A DNA stretch of 64,000 bases, from positions 815,456 through 879,455 of the forward strand of contig MNCI01004126.1 of NCBI GenBank assembly GCA_015680685.1. The letters run 5' to 3'. Position 1 is the stretch's first letter; each line of letters opens with the position of its first letter. Shown piece after piece: positions 33,938 to 47,886 of the stretch. The position numbers were made by a program, and so were the translations under genes. Source of the stretch: Gnetum montanum. Lineage: Eukaryota > Streptophyta > Gnetopsida > Gnetales > Gnetaceae. The notes below the pieces were generated by a model. It ran no database searches, was not told the origin of the DNA, and saw only the letters and a list, made by a program, of their open reading frames with translations.

Positions 33938-34793
33938 TAATGAGTGGCGAGGTACCACTATGCCCAACCATACAAATCACTAAGGCGTTTATGCATGATC
34001 TGATCAAATTCCATGGACCTATAGTTCTCTAGTGCACTAGCTCTTCTAGGAAGTCAAATGGGCATTGAGAACATTCCTTGTCTTCCCAACTACACTTGTC
34101 AGGCTCAAGGATATGGTTTATGTGTAATTAAGGTACATGATTTTTTTATGTTTTATGTTTTATAAATTTGATCACCTACAACAAGAATGAAAGGTAAAGT
34201 AATTGAAGATCTAATTTATCTACTGCCTAACTAGCCTAACACAAGTAACTTCCCCACTTTTGTGAACACATTCTAAACATATATAGTGCTGCTAGGCTAC
34301 TAAACATTAAGCATTGTTGGGTTACCACGTACTATATGTATGCTCGAAGTGGTCATGCTTGTGTTCATTAACTACTCGAAAGTAATTTCTCAATTGAAAT
34401 GCAGTAAAGTAAAGTGCATAAAGGTGAAGTGCATTAAAAAAACATTAATCTATTCTCAGTGTTGCAAGGATTGACAAAAGAGTTAATTTTTATTCCTATC
34501 ACATTGCTATGCTCAAGTACATCAATGTTTGAACAAAGAATCGTACACACTTAGACTCCTTTTGTAGGCACTCAAAAAATATTTTAACTCTAGAGAAAAT
34601 AAATTGCAATAGCTTTGCTACTTTGACTAGAAACTACAAAAATTGATTACCAAATTGGGAGCCCAAGTGCTATATTTAGAGGCCAATGTATACTCCCCAA
34701 CATTGGATACCTGACATCGCATCAAGACACTGAAATCGGATACTTGATGTCTTGGCTCCAACATTGGAGTAGACAAAGAAACGTGTTTCATCA
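33938..34793 (-). repeat. A1 3' LTR (856 bp)
   Basis: On the minus strand begins TGATGAAACACG and ends with CACTCATTA, the expected CATCA mutated. A TATA-like stretch lies at about 34668. It aligns with 53176-54022 throughout. Confidence 0.85.
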
Positions 34794-36740
34794 TACCCCC
34801 ACAACTAAATGAAATCTTATCCTTAGTGTAGAAGAGAAGGAACAATTTTTTTTACAAAATATTGGGTAGGTATGGAATTATTGACTAACATACAAACTAA
34901 CTCAAATGGAATAATAGACTTTAAGTGCCCAAGTGTATGGAGTTACAATGTTTACAAAACTGGGTGTTCATGATAAGAGAAGTGAACACCATGGATAACA
35001 CTGACATCCAACACCTCTTGGCAATTGGAGAATGAAAGAGAAGATCCAATGATCATGAATGGTCCATATCATGTGGTACTGCTGCATCATCCTTAGTGAA
35101 GATAGTCTCCCTTCCAATCCATGCTTCCCATTACAATCACAAGAGAATCATGAATTATTATGCAATGTGTGACACATAGTATTTAAATGCCTTATCTCAT
35201 TAACGGTTACACTGGGCTAAGTTGTGATTGTGGTAGACTGATTCCTTACGTAGTGGTAGAAAGGCTGGCAAATAGGGTAAAATAGATAAGCAGTCCATTA
35301 AATTTGAAAAATTTTAAACAAGGAAATATTTGAAGAGGGTGTAAGAATTCATAACAATAAAAAAGAAAGTTCACTAAAAATGTTGGGAAGATGTGCACAA
35401 TTGGATGTCATTGATGGGATAAACATAAAGAATTTGATTATAAGAGTATCTAAGGGTAAAGAACTTAACTAACCCAACCAAAAGATATGCAAGTGGATCC
35501 TCCCCAAAGTAGGCACAAGCCCATAACTTCAAACCAAAGAGTCAATGGGCTCCATGGATGATTAATGGTTACAAAAGATTAAGTACAAAAACCCAAAAGG
35601 AACTAACTAAGGATTCCAACACATCAAACCAAGACATTGAACAAGAACATGAAACTGTTAGTGAGGTGAGACATGGAAAGCATAGATGGAATAGAGAGAG
35701 TGGAATGGGGTTCCTAATTAAGGTCACATGAAGTCCCTTGTGAATTTTGTTTTTAAATAACTTGATAAGATCCATCCTTAGTCTAGACCAAAACCAACCA
35801 TGTTCAGTGACTTTGCATCATCGTTCTAAGACTAGTCCATCCCCTGAGACATAAGAGTGCTCTCATAGAACAACCATCATTCCTTATTAGAGAAGAAAAG
35901 AGAAGAAGAAACTGAGGAAGGGCCTTAGTTAGAGGGGACTAGTCTCATAACTAGTGCTTGTAGCATATTTATTCTATCTAAGTTATGTGCTTTGAATTCC
36001 CATCTTTTATTTATTTATTTTTGAAATGGGAATCACACCATGCAAAGACACATGTATTTATTTTTTCTAAGGGGTGTGCTTTGAATTCCCATCATTTTTT
36101 TATTTTTTATTTTACTACACCATGCAAAGACTTATTCAACTTCCTTTTATTGGTCAACATAGAATGGTAAGAAATCTATGAAAACACACATGCACCTAGG
36201 CAAATAGAAAGACACAAAGAAAATTGAATCCCCTTGAAGCCACACCCTATTCAAACCTTTGAATCCTTCCCAATTTCGAGAACTACCAAAGTTGCAAATT
36301 TATTAATGTTTTGTTAATGAAAAATGAACTACACATTTCCAAAATAAGGAAAACCATCGAGTTTGTGGATTGGTGGATGTTGTGGACTCATTGCCTATTG
36401 CATGAAAAAGAAACCATGTTCTAATCATCTATAACAAAATTCAAAGCTAGAATCTAGATACCAACATTCAAATAACAAGAAAGTACATACCACCATTAAC
36501 CAATGCATTACCATTGTACCTAGCACTTATTAATAAAACGTTAGAAAGTCACATAAAAATAAAAATAAAATAAAATGTAAAATATTCAAGAAATAGAAAA
36601 TGTACTAAAATGGTGTAAAACAAATATTAGAAAAAATTAATAACATAAAAAAAAGAAGATGTAAAATAAAGAATGTGTAAAACATAAAATGTGTAAAACA
36701 AAAAATTGAAAAACTAAGGAGACACTTATATGGTTAGCAT
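34794..36740 (-). other. A1 polypurine tract and 3' untranslated region
   Basis: Directly inside the LTR the minus strand reads GTTGTGGGGGTA, the polypurine tract. The remaining 1.9 kb aligns in order with A2 42515-44460 (for example the CATGCAAAGACTT block near 36050) and has no open frame suggesting an envelope-like gene. Confidence 0.65.
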
Positions 36741-38187
36741 GAATGGTCATCTCCCCCACGATTGAGGTAAAAGGAGAAGATCAAAAATATGGAGCATGGT
36801 TGTTCGTCTAATGAGGCATTTTCTGTATTTTCTAACTTATGCTCATGGAAAAGTTTGATTTGTTGGATGTTGACCAACTATTTCTTGTCTGGGCTCTTAG
36901 GTTTGTAGATCATCATGGCCCTAGAAGAAAAAGTTTCATAAATGATGTAAGGTCCTTCCCACAATGGTTAGAACTTAGTTTGTTAAGGTGTATGTGTGGG
37001 ATTCTAGTAGAGAACTTTATCTCCCAGTTGAAATTTAACTTTTTTGATTTTAAGGTTATGATGTTTTTTGTTATAGGCCTTGTGCAACTCATTAGATGAT
37101 AGGGCTACCAATTAGTTTTCATCTAGCAATTTGAGATTCATTAGTGTTTCTTTTTATGCTAGAATCAAGTCAATGTCAAGGTCATAGGCTATTGAAAGTG
37201 TATGGAGCTCGAATTGAATAGGAAGAGTTGGTAATTTTTTGTACACAAGCTCATAGGGAGAGTAGCCTATAGAAAGTTTCCATGTTGAGCTATAGGCCCA
37301 AAGGGCATTGTTGAGTTGAGTGCTCTAATTTTTCCTATATTTTTTAATGATTTTTGTTAGTATCCTTTTGATTTTCCTATTAGTAACCTTAGCTTGATCA
37401 TTGGCTTGGGGTGGTAAGGTGTTGTGAGTTTATGTTTAACCCCTAAGCATTACATAAGCTTATAAAAAGTTGTACGTATAAAGTGAGTTTCATTATTAGA
37501 AATTAATGCATGTGGCACACTAAACCTATTTACAACAATTTGTTATACAAATTGAGTAGTAGTAGAAGATGTACAGTCGATGATGGCTATTGCTTCTACC
37601 CATTTCATATAATATTCAACAACAACTATGATTTATGCCTTTCCATTTGACATGGGCGTAATGGGATCCATGAAATCAATACCCTAGATGTTGAAAGGTT
37701 CTAGTGGTTGAATCCATTATAGATGTTCCTTCATTTGAGTAGCCCTTGCATTATCTCATTGGCATCATTCACAAGAGTAGACATAATGGTAAGCATCCCT
37801 AAATATTGTTGGCCAATAATACCCTACCATCAGGATTTTAATGGCCTTGCATGTCCCAGCATAATTTCCTCCACACGGACCTTTATGAGCATCTTGAAGA
37901 ACATGTAGTTAATTGACATTAGGGACATACCAACGAATCAGGCCATCGATGCATACCTTGTAGAAATGTCCATTGATCTCAATGAAGATTTTTACCTAGT
38001 GAAGAAATTATTATTTCTTCCAATGATCCAATCCTTGTGGAATCTCTTGGATGAGAAGATAGATGAGAATGCCATCATACCATTTAGGCTCATTGGGCAA
38101 TTGTCTAGTTATAGCCCTAGCAAAGAGTAGTTCATCAGGAAACATGTCAGATAGTGGATTATCTTCCTATTTATTGTCTCATTACAA
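36741..38187 (-). pseudogene. A1 integrase, heavily decayed
   Basis: Recognisable by nucleotide match to A2 44460-45599: AAGGTCCTTCCCACAA near 36950, the ACTAGCTCATAGGGAG-type block near 37250 and the CCTAACCATT..TTGGCTTGGGG block near 37400. Stops and small indels prevent any long frame. Confidence 0.7.
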
Positions 38188-39420
38188 CTAAGACAAGTAA
38201 TCAATGTCCACATTCTTAGTGTCCTTTTGATCTACCATCGTAAGATCAAATTCTTGCAAGATCACCAACCATCGTATGACACGAGGGCTCACCATTGGCT
38301 TGTTCATTAGGAAGTAGATGACATTATGGTCTATGTGAACAAACACCTTATATTCAAGCACATAATTCCTAAAGTTTTCCAGAGTAAGCACCACTACCAT
38401 CAACTCTTTTCTTGTAGTGGTGTAGTTTAGTTGTGCACCCACAATGGTTTGGCTAGCGTAATGGATGTAGTATGGACATTTCCTATTATCCAACTGTGTA
38501 AGCATGACTCCCAAAGGATAATTTGATGCATCCATCATGACTTGAAATGGTCTAGATAAGTTAGGTACTTTCAGAATTGGATTTTCTACCAGTTTCTCTT
38601 TTAGCTATTAAAATGTCTTTTCACATTCTATAGTCCAAATAAAGGAAGCATTTTTCTTTGTTAACTCCACCAACAATTTTGTAATCTTAGAGAAATTCTC
38701 TATGAATCACTGGTAGTAGCCAGTATGTCCAAGGAATGATCAAACATCTTTAATAGTTTTAGGTTGGTGGGTTATTCCTCGAATGACCCTTATTTTTTCA
38801 AGATCTACCTCAATTCCTACTTGAGATATTCTATGGCCCAATACAGTGCACTCCTAGATCTTTAAGTGAATTTTTTGCTAATTGAGCCACAAGTTGGTTT
38901 CAATGCATTGTTTTAGCACTTTCTCAAGTTAGTCTAGGGATTTTTCAAATGTAGATCCATAATTGGAGAAGTCATTCATGAAGACTTCTATACCACTACT
39001 AATCTATTATTGAAAAATGCTCAGAACCAAGTGTTGGAATGTAGCAGAAGCATTGCATTGACCGAATGGCACCTTACTATATGCAAAAGTCCCCTAGGGA
39101 CTTGTGAATGTTATCTTTTCTTGGTCCTCTCATGTAGTTTGAATTTGGTTATAGCCACTACAACCATTTAGAAAACTATATTAGCAATGCCCAGATATTG
39201 TATCTAGCACTTAATCAACAAATGGAAATGAAAAATGGTCCTTAAATGTTACCATATTTAGTAGTAAAAAATCAATACAAAACCACCACTTGCCACCTTT
39301 CTTTGGCATAATTATGAGTGGATGAACCCACTCACTATCTACAATGGAATAAATGAATCCCACCTTGAGGAGTTGTTCAATTTTCTCCTTGATGATTTGC
39401 TTCAATTTTGGGTTCAATTA
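38188..39420 (-). pseudogene. A1 RNase H and reverse transcriptase
   Basis: RNase H at 38188-38538 keeps MMDASNYPLGVMLTQ, IHYASQTIVGAQLNYTTT and FVHIDHNVIYFL, so the Asp and Glu positions are still visible. The RT palm is in pieces at 38800-39420, with MPKKGGKWWFCIDFLLLN and the FMDD region near 38970. One RNase H only, as expected for Athila. Confidence 0.8.
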
Positions 39421-40375
39421 CCTCTATGGTTGCTTTTTTGTCTTCATGGCTAGATTAGTATAGATGTGATGCTAACATATCTTAGGATCAATTCCTATGA
39501 GTCTAGGATGTGACCAAGTAAAAGCTGCTAACCATTTTTCAACTACCTTCAACAACATCTTTTTTTTCTCTAGAGCAAGATTTGCATTGATTATGACTAG
39601 CTTCCCATTTTTCAAAAACACGTATTCCATTTTGACCAGTAGCATTTTTAGTCCAAGGGGATCTTACTTGAAACTTTTAGGAATTTCCAAATCTTCCTAG
39701 TAGGTATTATTATTAAGAGTTGGTGATGAACTTGCTCTAGTTCATCCATGCTTGCAACATATGTGCATGTCAACCTCTCAATTAATTGCATGCAAAGTGT
39801 GCTACTCTCAAAATTAGCAGTCAGCCACTGGGTGCCCTCTTGTTTTATGGCTCCTACATACATACACCTTTGAATTTCTACTTCTAGTGCACACTACTTG
39901 CATGCAGAGATAGATGCCTACTTTATAGCCTAAAGTTTCTACACACAATTGCACTAGTATCACTATATGCAATGCATGGAACTCTCTTCTTCTTAATCTT
40001 TTTGAATGCATTTTCTTTGGATATTTCCAAGGAAATATCTCTGATACCCATTCTTGCATCAATAGTGCTCAGTCATGCCCTTCCCATGATGATTGGGAAA
40101 TCCCCTTTGTAGTTCTCCACTTTGATCACTAAGAAATTAGTAGGCTAAGACTACCCATAAACAATGGTTACAATGTCTTCTACCAGTACCAATGGAATAG
40201 TGATGGACTGGTATGCCAATTCTAATCTTATGTTTCTCTTCTTGAGAGGATTCAAGTTTCATGAAATGTACATCTTATGAGAAATTAAATTGACACCATA
40301 ACCTGAGTTGAGAAGAGCCTTGCATGGTTTATTCCTAGCAATCTGCAAATAAATTAGAGGACTTCAAGGGTAGGC
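39421..40375 (-). pseudogene. A1 protease and RT N-terminal region
   Basis: Minus-strand pieces match A2 47140-48060: LELAYQSITIP near 40210, GDFPIIMGRA near 40090, KRVPCIAYSD near 39975 and EGTQWLTANFESSTLCMQL near 39820. Interrupted by many stops. Confidence 0.7.
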
Positions 40376-41626
40376 TAATTTCCTGGGAAGGTTTCTAGCA
40401 TGGATCCAGTTAGATACAATATGAGTAAGCATGATAGTATGGATCCTAGGTATATTTTTGTTTGAAAGAGACTCCATGATGTTTGATACAAAGGAAGATG
40501 GAGGAATAAAGTTGTCAACATTGGGGGTATTTCAGGGTATAGGTAGACTACATGGTTGAAAGAAAGATCTTTTCTTTGATTCAATCTTTGATCCAATTGG
40601 TTGATAATCCAATTATAGATTAATAGCCCTAGTAGCATTACATCATTGAGGTTGAGTTGATAGTTCACCCTACATAGGTGGAGTAGGTGGTAGCTATGTA
40701 GGAATAGGAGGAGGAATATGTGTAGTAACAAGAGGAGGATAAGGGTAAGAGGTGGCATCCATTCTTTCATGTCGAGAATGAGTTCGATAATAATTAGAAT
40801 GATGGTAGTGAAATTATAAAGTAGAAACATGATTGAAGGAGTGACATGAAAAAAAGGGTTGTTGAATGTAATAACCATATGGATCAGGTTGTCGATAAGG
40901 GTATTGCTAGCTTGGTGGTACTAGTGCCCATGATTATGATTGCTACCACTATTGATACTACTCATATGGTTGCGATGGACCTCCACTTGGATAATATTGC
41001 TATTTTTGGTGGAACTACTTCAAATTACCTTGAGGATAAGGTAATCTTTTAGATGTTTGTCTTTGTGTTAGTCATGGATTTAAAGCATACACCTTAGACA
41101 CCTATAGATGTGACACTATGGGGCAACATCCATTAGGATGTTCATACTAACAAATGTCACACCCCCCATCATCATCTAATTTTCTTTCCATAATCACCTC
41201 TATCATAACAATATTTCCCTTACCTTTTTGATAAGCATGTTCAACTTCCTTGCACCTCCTACACTCATGATCACTACCTTGTTCTTTGGACTCTTCAACA
41301 ATTTTTGGAACAACTTAGAATTTGCTATCCATCAAGTTCCATAACTGATCAACCTTAGCCATAATTTCATATTGAAATTTTTGGAGTGGCAAGGTTTTTT
41401 CATTTACCACCTCATTAGATTTAGATTCATTCTCACTATTGTAGAATCGATCCTCCCTATTGTGACTGGAAGGATCATGGTTATACTCTTCTACACTTTC
41501 TCTTTTTCTTAGTTCACCCTCTTCTTTATCTACCTACTCAATTAATCTTTGTATCTGATGGGCACTTAAGTCTGATAGTCACCCTTGGGAATATATACCA
41601 AGGGTTCTCCTCATTTTTTATCAAAT
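40376..41626 (-). pseudogene. A1 gag, C-terminal half
   Basis: Matches A2 48390-49310 in order, including the zinc-knuckle region near 41120-41170 and the helix RKRESV..YNHDPS near 41480-41510. It ends abruptly at the A2 insertion. A long out-of-frame opening at 40375-40878 is a shadow. Confidence 0.7.
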
Positions 41627-41631
41627 CCTAT

Positions 41632-42501
41632 TGATGAGTGGCGAGGTACCCCTACACTCAACCATACGAAACGAGCATAGCACGTGCGATCTGGTCGAAC
41701 TGTGTAGACTAAATGCCTAAACACCACAAGAAACACTTTGGGTCAATTATTTGTTGTCTTCCCAGACTTACTTGTTGTTGTCACCGTGTATGGTTAAGTA
41801 AGTCTGAGGTATATGATTTTTTTGGTATTTTTCGGTTTATCTCCTATGCTAAGAGGTAAAGGGTTGAGAGACTAAAGCTAATTCTAACTACAGCACTAAG
41901 CCCTAGCATCAGCATCTGTTCCCACTTGCCGTACACACCCTGAACTATGCAACTGTGGCTACAAATCCTAATCGTTATTGGGATTACCACACGTAACACA
42001 CATGCTCGAAGTGATCGTACTGAGGCACTTAACTAACCTAAGTGTGACAAGCAGCCGATTCCTTGACTAGCCGTACACATCTGTAGATGCTCGTAATCAA
42101 GTCGTACTTGTCCCATGTTCTAGGAGGAAAGGGTGAGAGAATCTATCATGATGAGTAGCCGATTCCTTGGCTAGCCGTACACGTTCGTCAACGCTCATAA
42201 CCAAGTCGTACTCATGCCGCATTACTAGGAAAGTAGTAAATAACATTAATTAAACCTATCCATGCGTTGCAAGGTTTATCCACAAAGCTCATCTTTATTG
42301 CTGTACACAACTTGCGTTCAGGTACAAAGCTGCTTGAATAAAGAACCGTTCACTTGGGGAACTCCTACTGCGAGCACATGGAAAATATTCTATCTCTGGG
42401 GTGATCAATCTGCCAGAGCTTCGCTACTTTACACCTATGATGTGAAATGAGGGGAGTGCCACCTCTTATTTATAGATATGGCTATGAACTGTGTCTCATC
42501 A
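41632..42501 (-). repeat. A2 3' LTR (870 bp)
   Basis: On the minus strand starts TGATGAGACAC and ends CACTCATCA, so TGATGA..TCATCA forms a 6-bp terminal inverted repeat. A TATA box (CTATAAATAAGAGG, minus) lies at about 42465-42478. Next to it, outside the LTR, is the polypurine tract GTCATGGGGGTA (42502-42513). Confidence 0.9.
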
Positions 42502-42513
42502 TACCCCCATGAC

Positions 42514-44459
42514 TGAATGAAAACTCATCCTCAAGTTCCTTACAATGATATCAGGTAGGTATGGGATTATTGAGGGGAATGGAACTAATGGAATGACATG
42601 TGAACGGTTCATTATTACAAGACTTGACAAGACTGGTGTTCATGACAAGAAGGGTGAACACCTTATTACAATGACATCAGGCCACATTTGGTAGCTGAGA
42701 GAAAAGAGGAGAGAGAATAGAAGAGAAGAAGAGAGAAGAGTCTTGCTGCTGCCAACGCCTAGATTGCACCTTCTGTTGTCCATCCATAAGCGCATTATCC
42801 ATTCTAATCCTTGCATAGCTGCTTCAACGCTGCTCCATGCCAAGTGTTTGCTCCAGATCCATTCCATTGTTGTATGATTGCCATCTACACATACCACACA
42901 ATCATATATTAGCAAGGGTAATTGAATGATTAAGTAAATAATACCTTGCTTCGGTGTAGGTTCGTTGGCTAAGTTATGGTATGGATGATAAGGATCTGGG
43001 AAGATGTAGGTGATGACTACCAAAGGTGTAGGGGTTAGGAAGAGAAACAAAAAAATTTGAGGCTTAGGAGAAAAATCGAAAAATTAGGCCCCGTACCCCC
43101 ATGACTAATCGGGAATCTCTGGTAGCATTAGAATGGAGAAAGAAAAAGAGTAAGAAAGATAGGTAAAAAGGGACATCTATGGCATCAATGAAGTGGATGT
43201 CAAGATGGAAATGAACAAAAATAAAATTAATTGCAAAATGTTAAGGAAAAGAAGTTAACTAATGCTCTAAATAGGAGTGTCAGTGGGTCCTCCCCAAAGC
43301 AGTCTCATGCCCTTAATGCCCTAACAATCCCACATTCAAAGAGTCGATAGGCTCTGGGAATGTCCTTTGGAACAAGAGTTAAAGCCTTAACCGCTAGAAT
43401 TTACCAAAAAGAAAACAATGCATCAACCAAAATATATACACTAATGATACAACCGGCAATGAGGTGAATAGTGGAGAGAAGGGTGGAGAGAAGGTAAGTG
43501 GAATGGAATCCCAAGAACAAGGTGGTGTACAGCCCCTTGTGTGTTTTATGATTAATGTGACTTGGCGAATCTCATTCCAACTATGGCTCAAACCAACCAC
43601 TTCTAGTGACTTCGCATCAATGCATTTGGTTAGACCATCTGCTTGGATAACAAGGATGCATCGTCAAAGAGCCACGACCATTCCGACGAAACAAAGGAAA
43701 GAACGGGAAGCGAGAAGGGCCTTATTTAGAGGGAACACTTTGGTTCCATAACCAGTGCTTGCAGCCCAAATTTTATTTCATCTAAGGGATGTGCTTTGAA
43801 TCTTCACTTCTTCTTTTTTCTTTTTTGTGTTTTTTTATGTGTGGGGACCACACCATGCAAAGACTTCTTATTTTTATTGTCTCAGCTTCCGAAGAATGTG
43901 TAACATCGGAATGGTAAGAAAACTCAAGAAGAAAACATCCAAGCACCCAAGTGAATGACCAACACAAAAGCATCAAGTTCCTTTGAAGTCACACCCTTTG
44001 CAATCCTTGAGTCCTTCCTTAGTTTGAGAAATGCCCAGTCACTGATTCGTTAAAGTTCTTGTTAGAAGGGAACTATACTTTTCCAAACCATAGACTTTGA
44101 TGGATGGATGGATGAAGTGATCTCATTGCCTACCATATTAAAAGAAACATACCTTAGTATCAACAATGTAACTTAAAGGTAAAAACCAAACATTAGCAAT
44201 CAATATGAAAATAGTTCATACCATCAGTCTGAACACTTATTGGGTGACAAACTTATAGGGTGGATACACACACACACACACACACAATAGAAAAGTATAA
44301 CGATGGTGTAAAACAAAAACAAGGAAAGTTAAAGAAATTTGTAAAACAAAAACAACAAAACAAAAATGTTGTAAAACAAAAATATGTAAAAAAAACTGAA
44401 AAAGAATTGAGGGCCCCATATGGTTAGCATAGGTGGCCATCTCCCCCATGACTGAGTTG
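42514..44459 (-). other. A2 3' untranslated region
   Basis: Non-coding 1.9 kb, alignable to A1 34806-36740. It contains a CA dinucleotide run at 44266-44287, absent from A1. A 136-codon minus frame at 42640-43050 has hydrophobic stretches but no counterpart in A1 and is not accepted as a gene. Confidence 0.6.
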
Positions 44460-45599
44460 TAAGGGAGAGATCCGAAATAGTGAGCGTGGTTGACCGCTGG
44501 TAGAATTGTGACTTGTACTGGCTAGTGTAGATTCATGGAAAGGTTTTGTTTATTGTACATTAACTAATAACCTTTTATCTGGGCTGTCGGGCTTATATAT
44601 CATCATGGCTCTAGAAGGGAAGGTAACATGAATAATATAAGGTCCTTCCCACAACATCTGAAACTTCATACGTTGGGGTACATGCATGGGGTTCCAATAA
44701 AGGACCTTATCTCCTAGTTGGTACTTGAACCTTCAGATCCTTAAGTCATGCCGTTGTTTACTGTGTGCTTTGTGCAACTCATTTAACGATAGTGCGACCA
44801 ATCGATTCTCGTCTAACACATTCAAAGTTGCTAGTCATTGCTTTTGGGCTAGGTTGAGATCCAGGTGAAGTTTGCAAGCCATGGACAGTGTACAGAGCTC
44901 ACTCTGTATAGGTAGTTTTGGAAGTTTCCTGTACACTAGCTCATAGGGAGAATATCCTGTAGGGAGCTTCCAAGTGGAACGATACGCCCAAAGAGCATCA
45001 TTCAGTTTCGTGCTCACGTCTCGCCTAAATTTGCTAATTGTTCATGTTAATATTTTGGTAATCTCCCTATTAGTAACTTCAACTTGACCGTTAGCTTGGG
45101 GGTGGTAAGGTGTGGTCAGTTTATGCTCAACCCCTAAGCGTTGCATCAACTTTCTAAAGGTTGCACCTGTAAAATGTGTTCCATTATCAAAAATAAGTGC
45201 ACGTGGTATACCAAACCTGTTAACGATTTGTTGCTGTACAAATCGGGCGGCTGTAGATGATGTGCAATCTATTACAGCGATTGCTTCAGCCCATTTGGTT
45301 AAATAATCAACATCAACGATTATATATGCTTTTTTGTTGGACATAGGTGTAATCGGTCCTATGAAATCTATCCCCCAGATGTCAAAGGGTTCTAAAGGTT
45401 GAATCCATTGTTGCGGACCCTCCATCCTAGCTGTCATTCCCCCATCATGTTGGCAGCACTCATAGGATTGAGCAAAATGATGGGCATCCCAAAATAGTGT
45501 TGGCCAATAATATCTTGCAAGCAGAATTTTAGTGGTCGTTCGTCTCCCAGCATAATGACCCTCATAGAGGCCCTCATGAGCATCCTGGAGAACTTTTAA
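44460..45599 (-). pseudogene. A2 integrase
   Basis: HHCC zinc block at about 45440-45590 (HEGLYEGH, then HFAQSYECCQ). The core at 45042-45437 keeps the full Asp-Asp-Glu set: WGIDFIGP (Asp 24 of that frame), LIFDNGTHF and NGQVEVTNRE. Then come LNDALWAYRS..GYSPYELVY and, near 44640, the GPYIIHV module. The frame continues from RNase H, with stops near 45597, 45040 and 44834. The core itself is uninterrupted. Confidence 0.88.
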
Positions 45600-46451
45600 T
45601 TAATCTTGGTCGGGTACACACCATCGAACTAGGCCATCAGGATAGACTTTGTAGAGTTGTCCCCCAATTTCCATGAAGTATTTGATGTTGTGAAGAAACT
45701 GTTGTTTCTTCCTAAATTCTAATCTCTGTGGCATTTTTTGTGAGGTGAGATAAGTGAGAATGTTGCTATACCAGTTTACTTCCATGGGTTGATTATTTAT
45801 TACACTAGCAAAGAGGGTCTCATCAGGAAAATGGTCAGATACCGCGTATTCATCCTCTTTGTTGTCCCATCGCAACCGAGATAGGTGATCGGAGACTACG
45901 TTCTCGGTGCCCTTACGGTTTACAATAGTTAAATCGAACTCCTGAAGAATCACCATCCAACGTATGATACGTGGGCTAACCGTTGGCTTATTCATAAGGA
46001 ACCTAATCGCACTATGATCTGTGTGGATATATACCTTGTAACCCAATACATAGTGCCTAAACTTATCCAGTGCAAACACCACAACCATTAATTCTTTTTC
46101 TGTAGTCGTGTAGTTAAGTTGTGCACCGGTGATACTTTTACTAGCATAATGGATGTAGTAGGGTCATTTTTGTTCATCTAGTTGTGTCAGTACAGCTCCT
46201 AATGCATAATTGGATGCATCGGTCATGATATGGAATGGTCTGGACTAGTCAGGTGCCTGTAGAATGGGAGTTTCCACCAGCCTCTATTTAAGAGCTTGGA
46301 ATGCTTGTTCACATTCCTTGGTCCATTCGAATGGTGCATCTTTTTTTGTTAATTCTACCAACAGTTTGGCAACTTTTGAAAAGTTTGCAATAAACCTCCT
46401 GTAGTACCCATTGTGTCCAAGGAATGACCTCATGTCTTTAATGGTTTCTGG
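45600..46451 (-). pseudogene. A2 RNase H
   Basis: The better part is 45600-46088 with VVVFALDKFRHYVLGYKVYIHTDHSAIRFL (catalytic Asp in HTDHSA) and the NVVSDHLSRL block, after which the connection to integrase follows. 46089-46451 holds the RT-RNase H hinge ([23 protein letters not shown]) with stops. A single RNase H. It would remove the RNA strand during cDNA synthesis. Confidence 0.85.
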
Positions 46452-47886
46452 TTATCGGGTGATTCCTTGGATGACTTTAATTTTTTCTAGGTCAACTTCG
46501 ATTCCTGATTGCGAAATTTTGTGCCCTAGCATGATGCCCTCTTGAACCATCAAATGGCTCTTCTGCCAGTTGAGCTTAAGGTTGGTTTTAACACATCGTT
46601 TCAATACTTGCTCTAACTGGTTGAGAGCTTGATCAAAGTTCGTCCCATAAGTGGAGAAGTCGTCCATGAAGACTTCTACTCCATTGCTTATTTGTTGTTG
46701 AAAAATACTTAGAACTAAGCGTTGGAACGTCGCAGGTGCATTGCACAAACCAAAATGCATTTTTTTATACACGAACGTTTCCCAAGAACTGGTGAACATT
46801 GTTTTGGCTTAGTCTTCTGGTGCAATGCGTATTTGGTTGTACCCGCTATATCCATCCAAAAAACTATAATAGCGATGCCCTGCTATAGTGTCTAAGACTT
46901 GGTCCACAAATGGTAGTGGGAAGTGGTTTTTGAATGTTGCCATATTTAACAGCCTAAAATCTATACATACCCTCCATTTACCTCCCTTTTTCGGTACAAT
47001 GACAAGAGGGCTAACCCATTCGCTGTCAGCGATAGGGTAAATGAACCCGGCTTTGAGAAGTTGTTCTAGTTCTTCTTTAACAATTTGTTTTAGTTTCGGG
47101 TTCAATCGTCTCTGGGGTTGTTTGCGAAGTTTCATAGAAGGGTCTGTATAAATCCTATGTTGGCATATCCGAGGATCTATTCCGGTTAGTTCAGGATACG
47201 ACCAAGCAAAGACGGCTGACCACTTGTTTATCACCCTTAGCAAACTTTCTTTTTGCATGGGCACGAGCTTTGCATTGATGATCACTGATTTTCTATTTTT
47301 GAGGGTCACATATTCCAGACCGGTGGGTAATGGTTTTAACTGTAGGGGCTCTTGTTTAAACTCCTTAGGAATCTCCAACTTCCCCCAATTAATATTTTTG
47401 GAGTTAAGGGATGGAAGTTGGCAACGGACTTGCTCCAATATGTCTACGCTTTCAAGGTAAGCACTAGTTATTCCCTCAGCTAGTTCCATGCAGGTAGTTG
47501 GATTGTTATCTTTATCAGCCATTAGCCACTGAGTGTTTTCTTGTTGTGTGGCTGTTGCATATAGGCATTTTTGTATATTAATGTCCTGTGCACACCGATT
47601 GCATGTAGGCAATGTTAAACTTCGCATTGCCCATGATTTCTGCACGCAATGACATCCTATGTCACTATATGCGAGGCATGGAACTCTTTTCCTCTTAATT
47701 TTCCCAAACGTATTTGTCTTGGATATTTCTAGGGAAAGGTTACGAATTCCTAAGCGTGCGTTGATTGTATTTAGCCATGCCCTTCCCATGATAATTGGGA
47801 AATCCCCTTTGTCATTGTTTATTTCAATCACTAGGAAATCGGCTGGATATGACCATCCACCGACAGTGGTAACAATGTCTTCAACC
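46452..47886 (-). pseudogene. A2 reverse transcriptase
   Basis: Nearly whole RT. 46809-47831 carries the region after protease (GDFPIIMGRAWL), AVFAWSYPELTGIDP, VPKKGGKWRVCIDFRLLN and SFLDGYSGYNQIRIAPED (first catalytic Asp). A TAA then replaces the CAA still present in A3, and 46452-46799 has FGLCNAPATFQR and the catalytic VFMDDFSTYG. The two catalytic blocks are intact; only the single TAA parts them. Lineage blocks are Athila-like. Confidence 0.9.

Noticed and set aside
40375-40878. 167-codon hydrophobic minus frame, membrane-protein-like
   Set aside because: It lies over the A1 gag tail in another frame; the hydrophobic look comes from reading Pro/Gln-rich coding DNA out of frame.
42640-43050. 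136-codon minus frame after A2 integrase, considered as an envelope-like gene
   Set aside because: No matching frame in A1 at the same place, no signal peptide or fusion-like features, and a composition typical of chance opening.
44266-44287. CA dinucleotide run
   Set aside because: Ordinary microsatellite inside the A2 3' region, of no functional weight.
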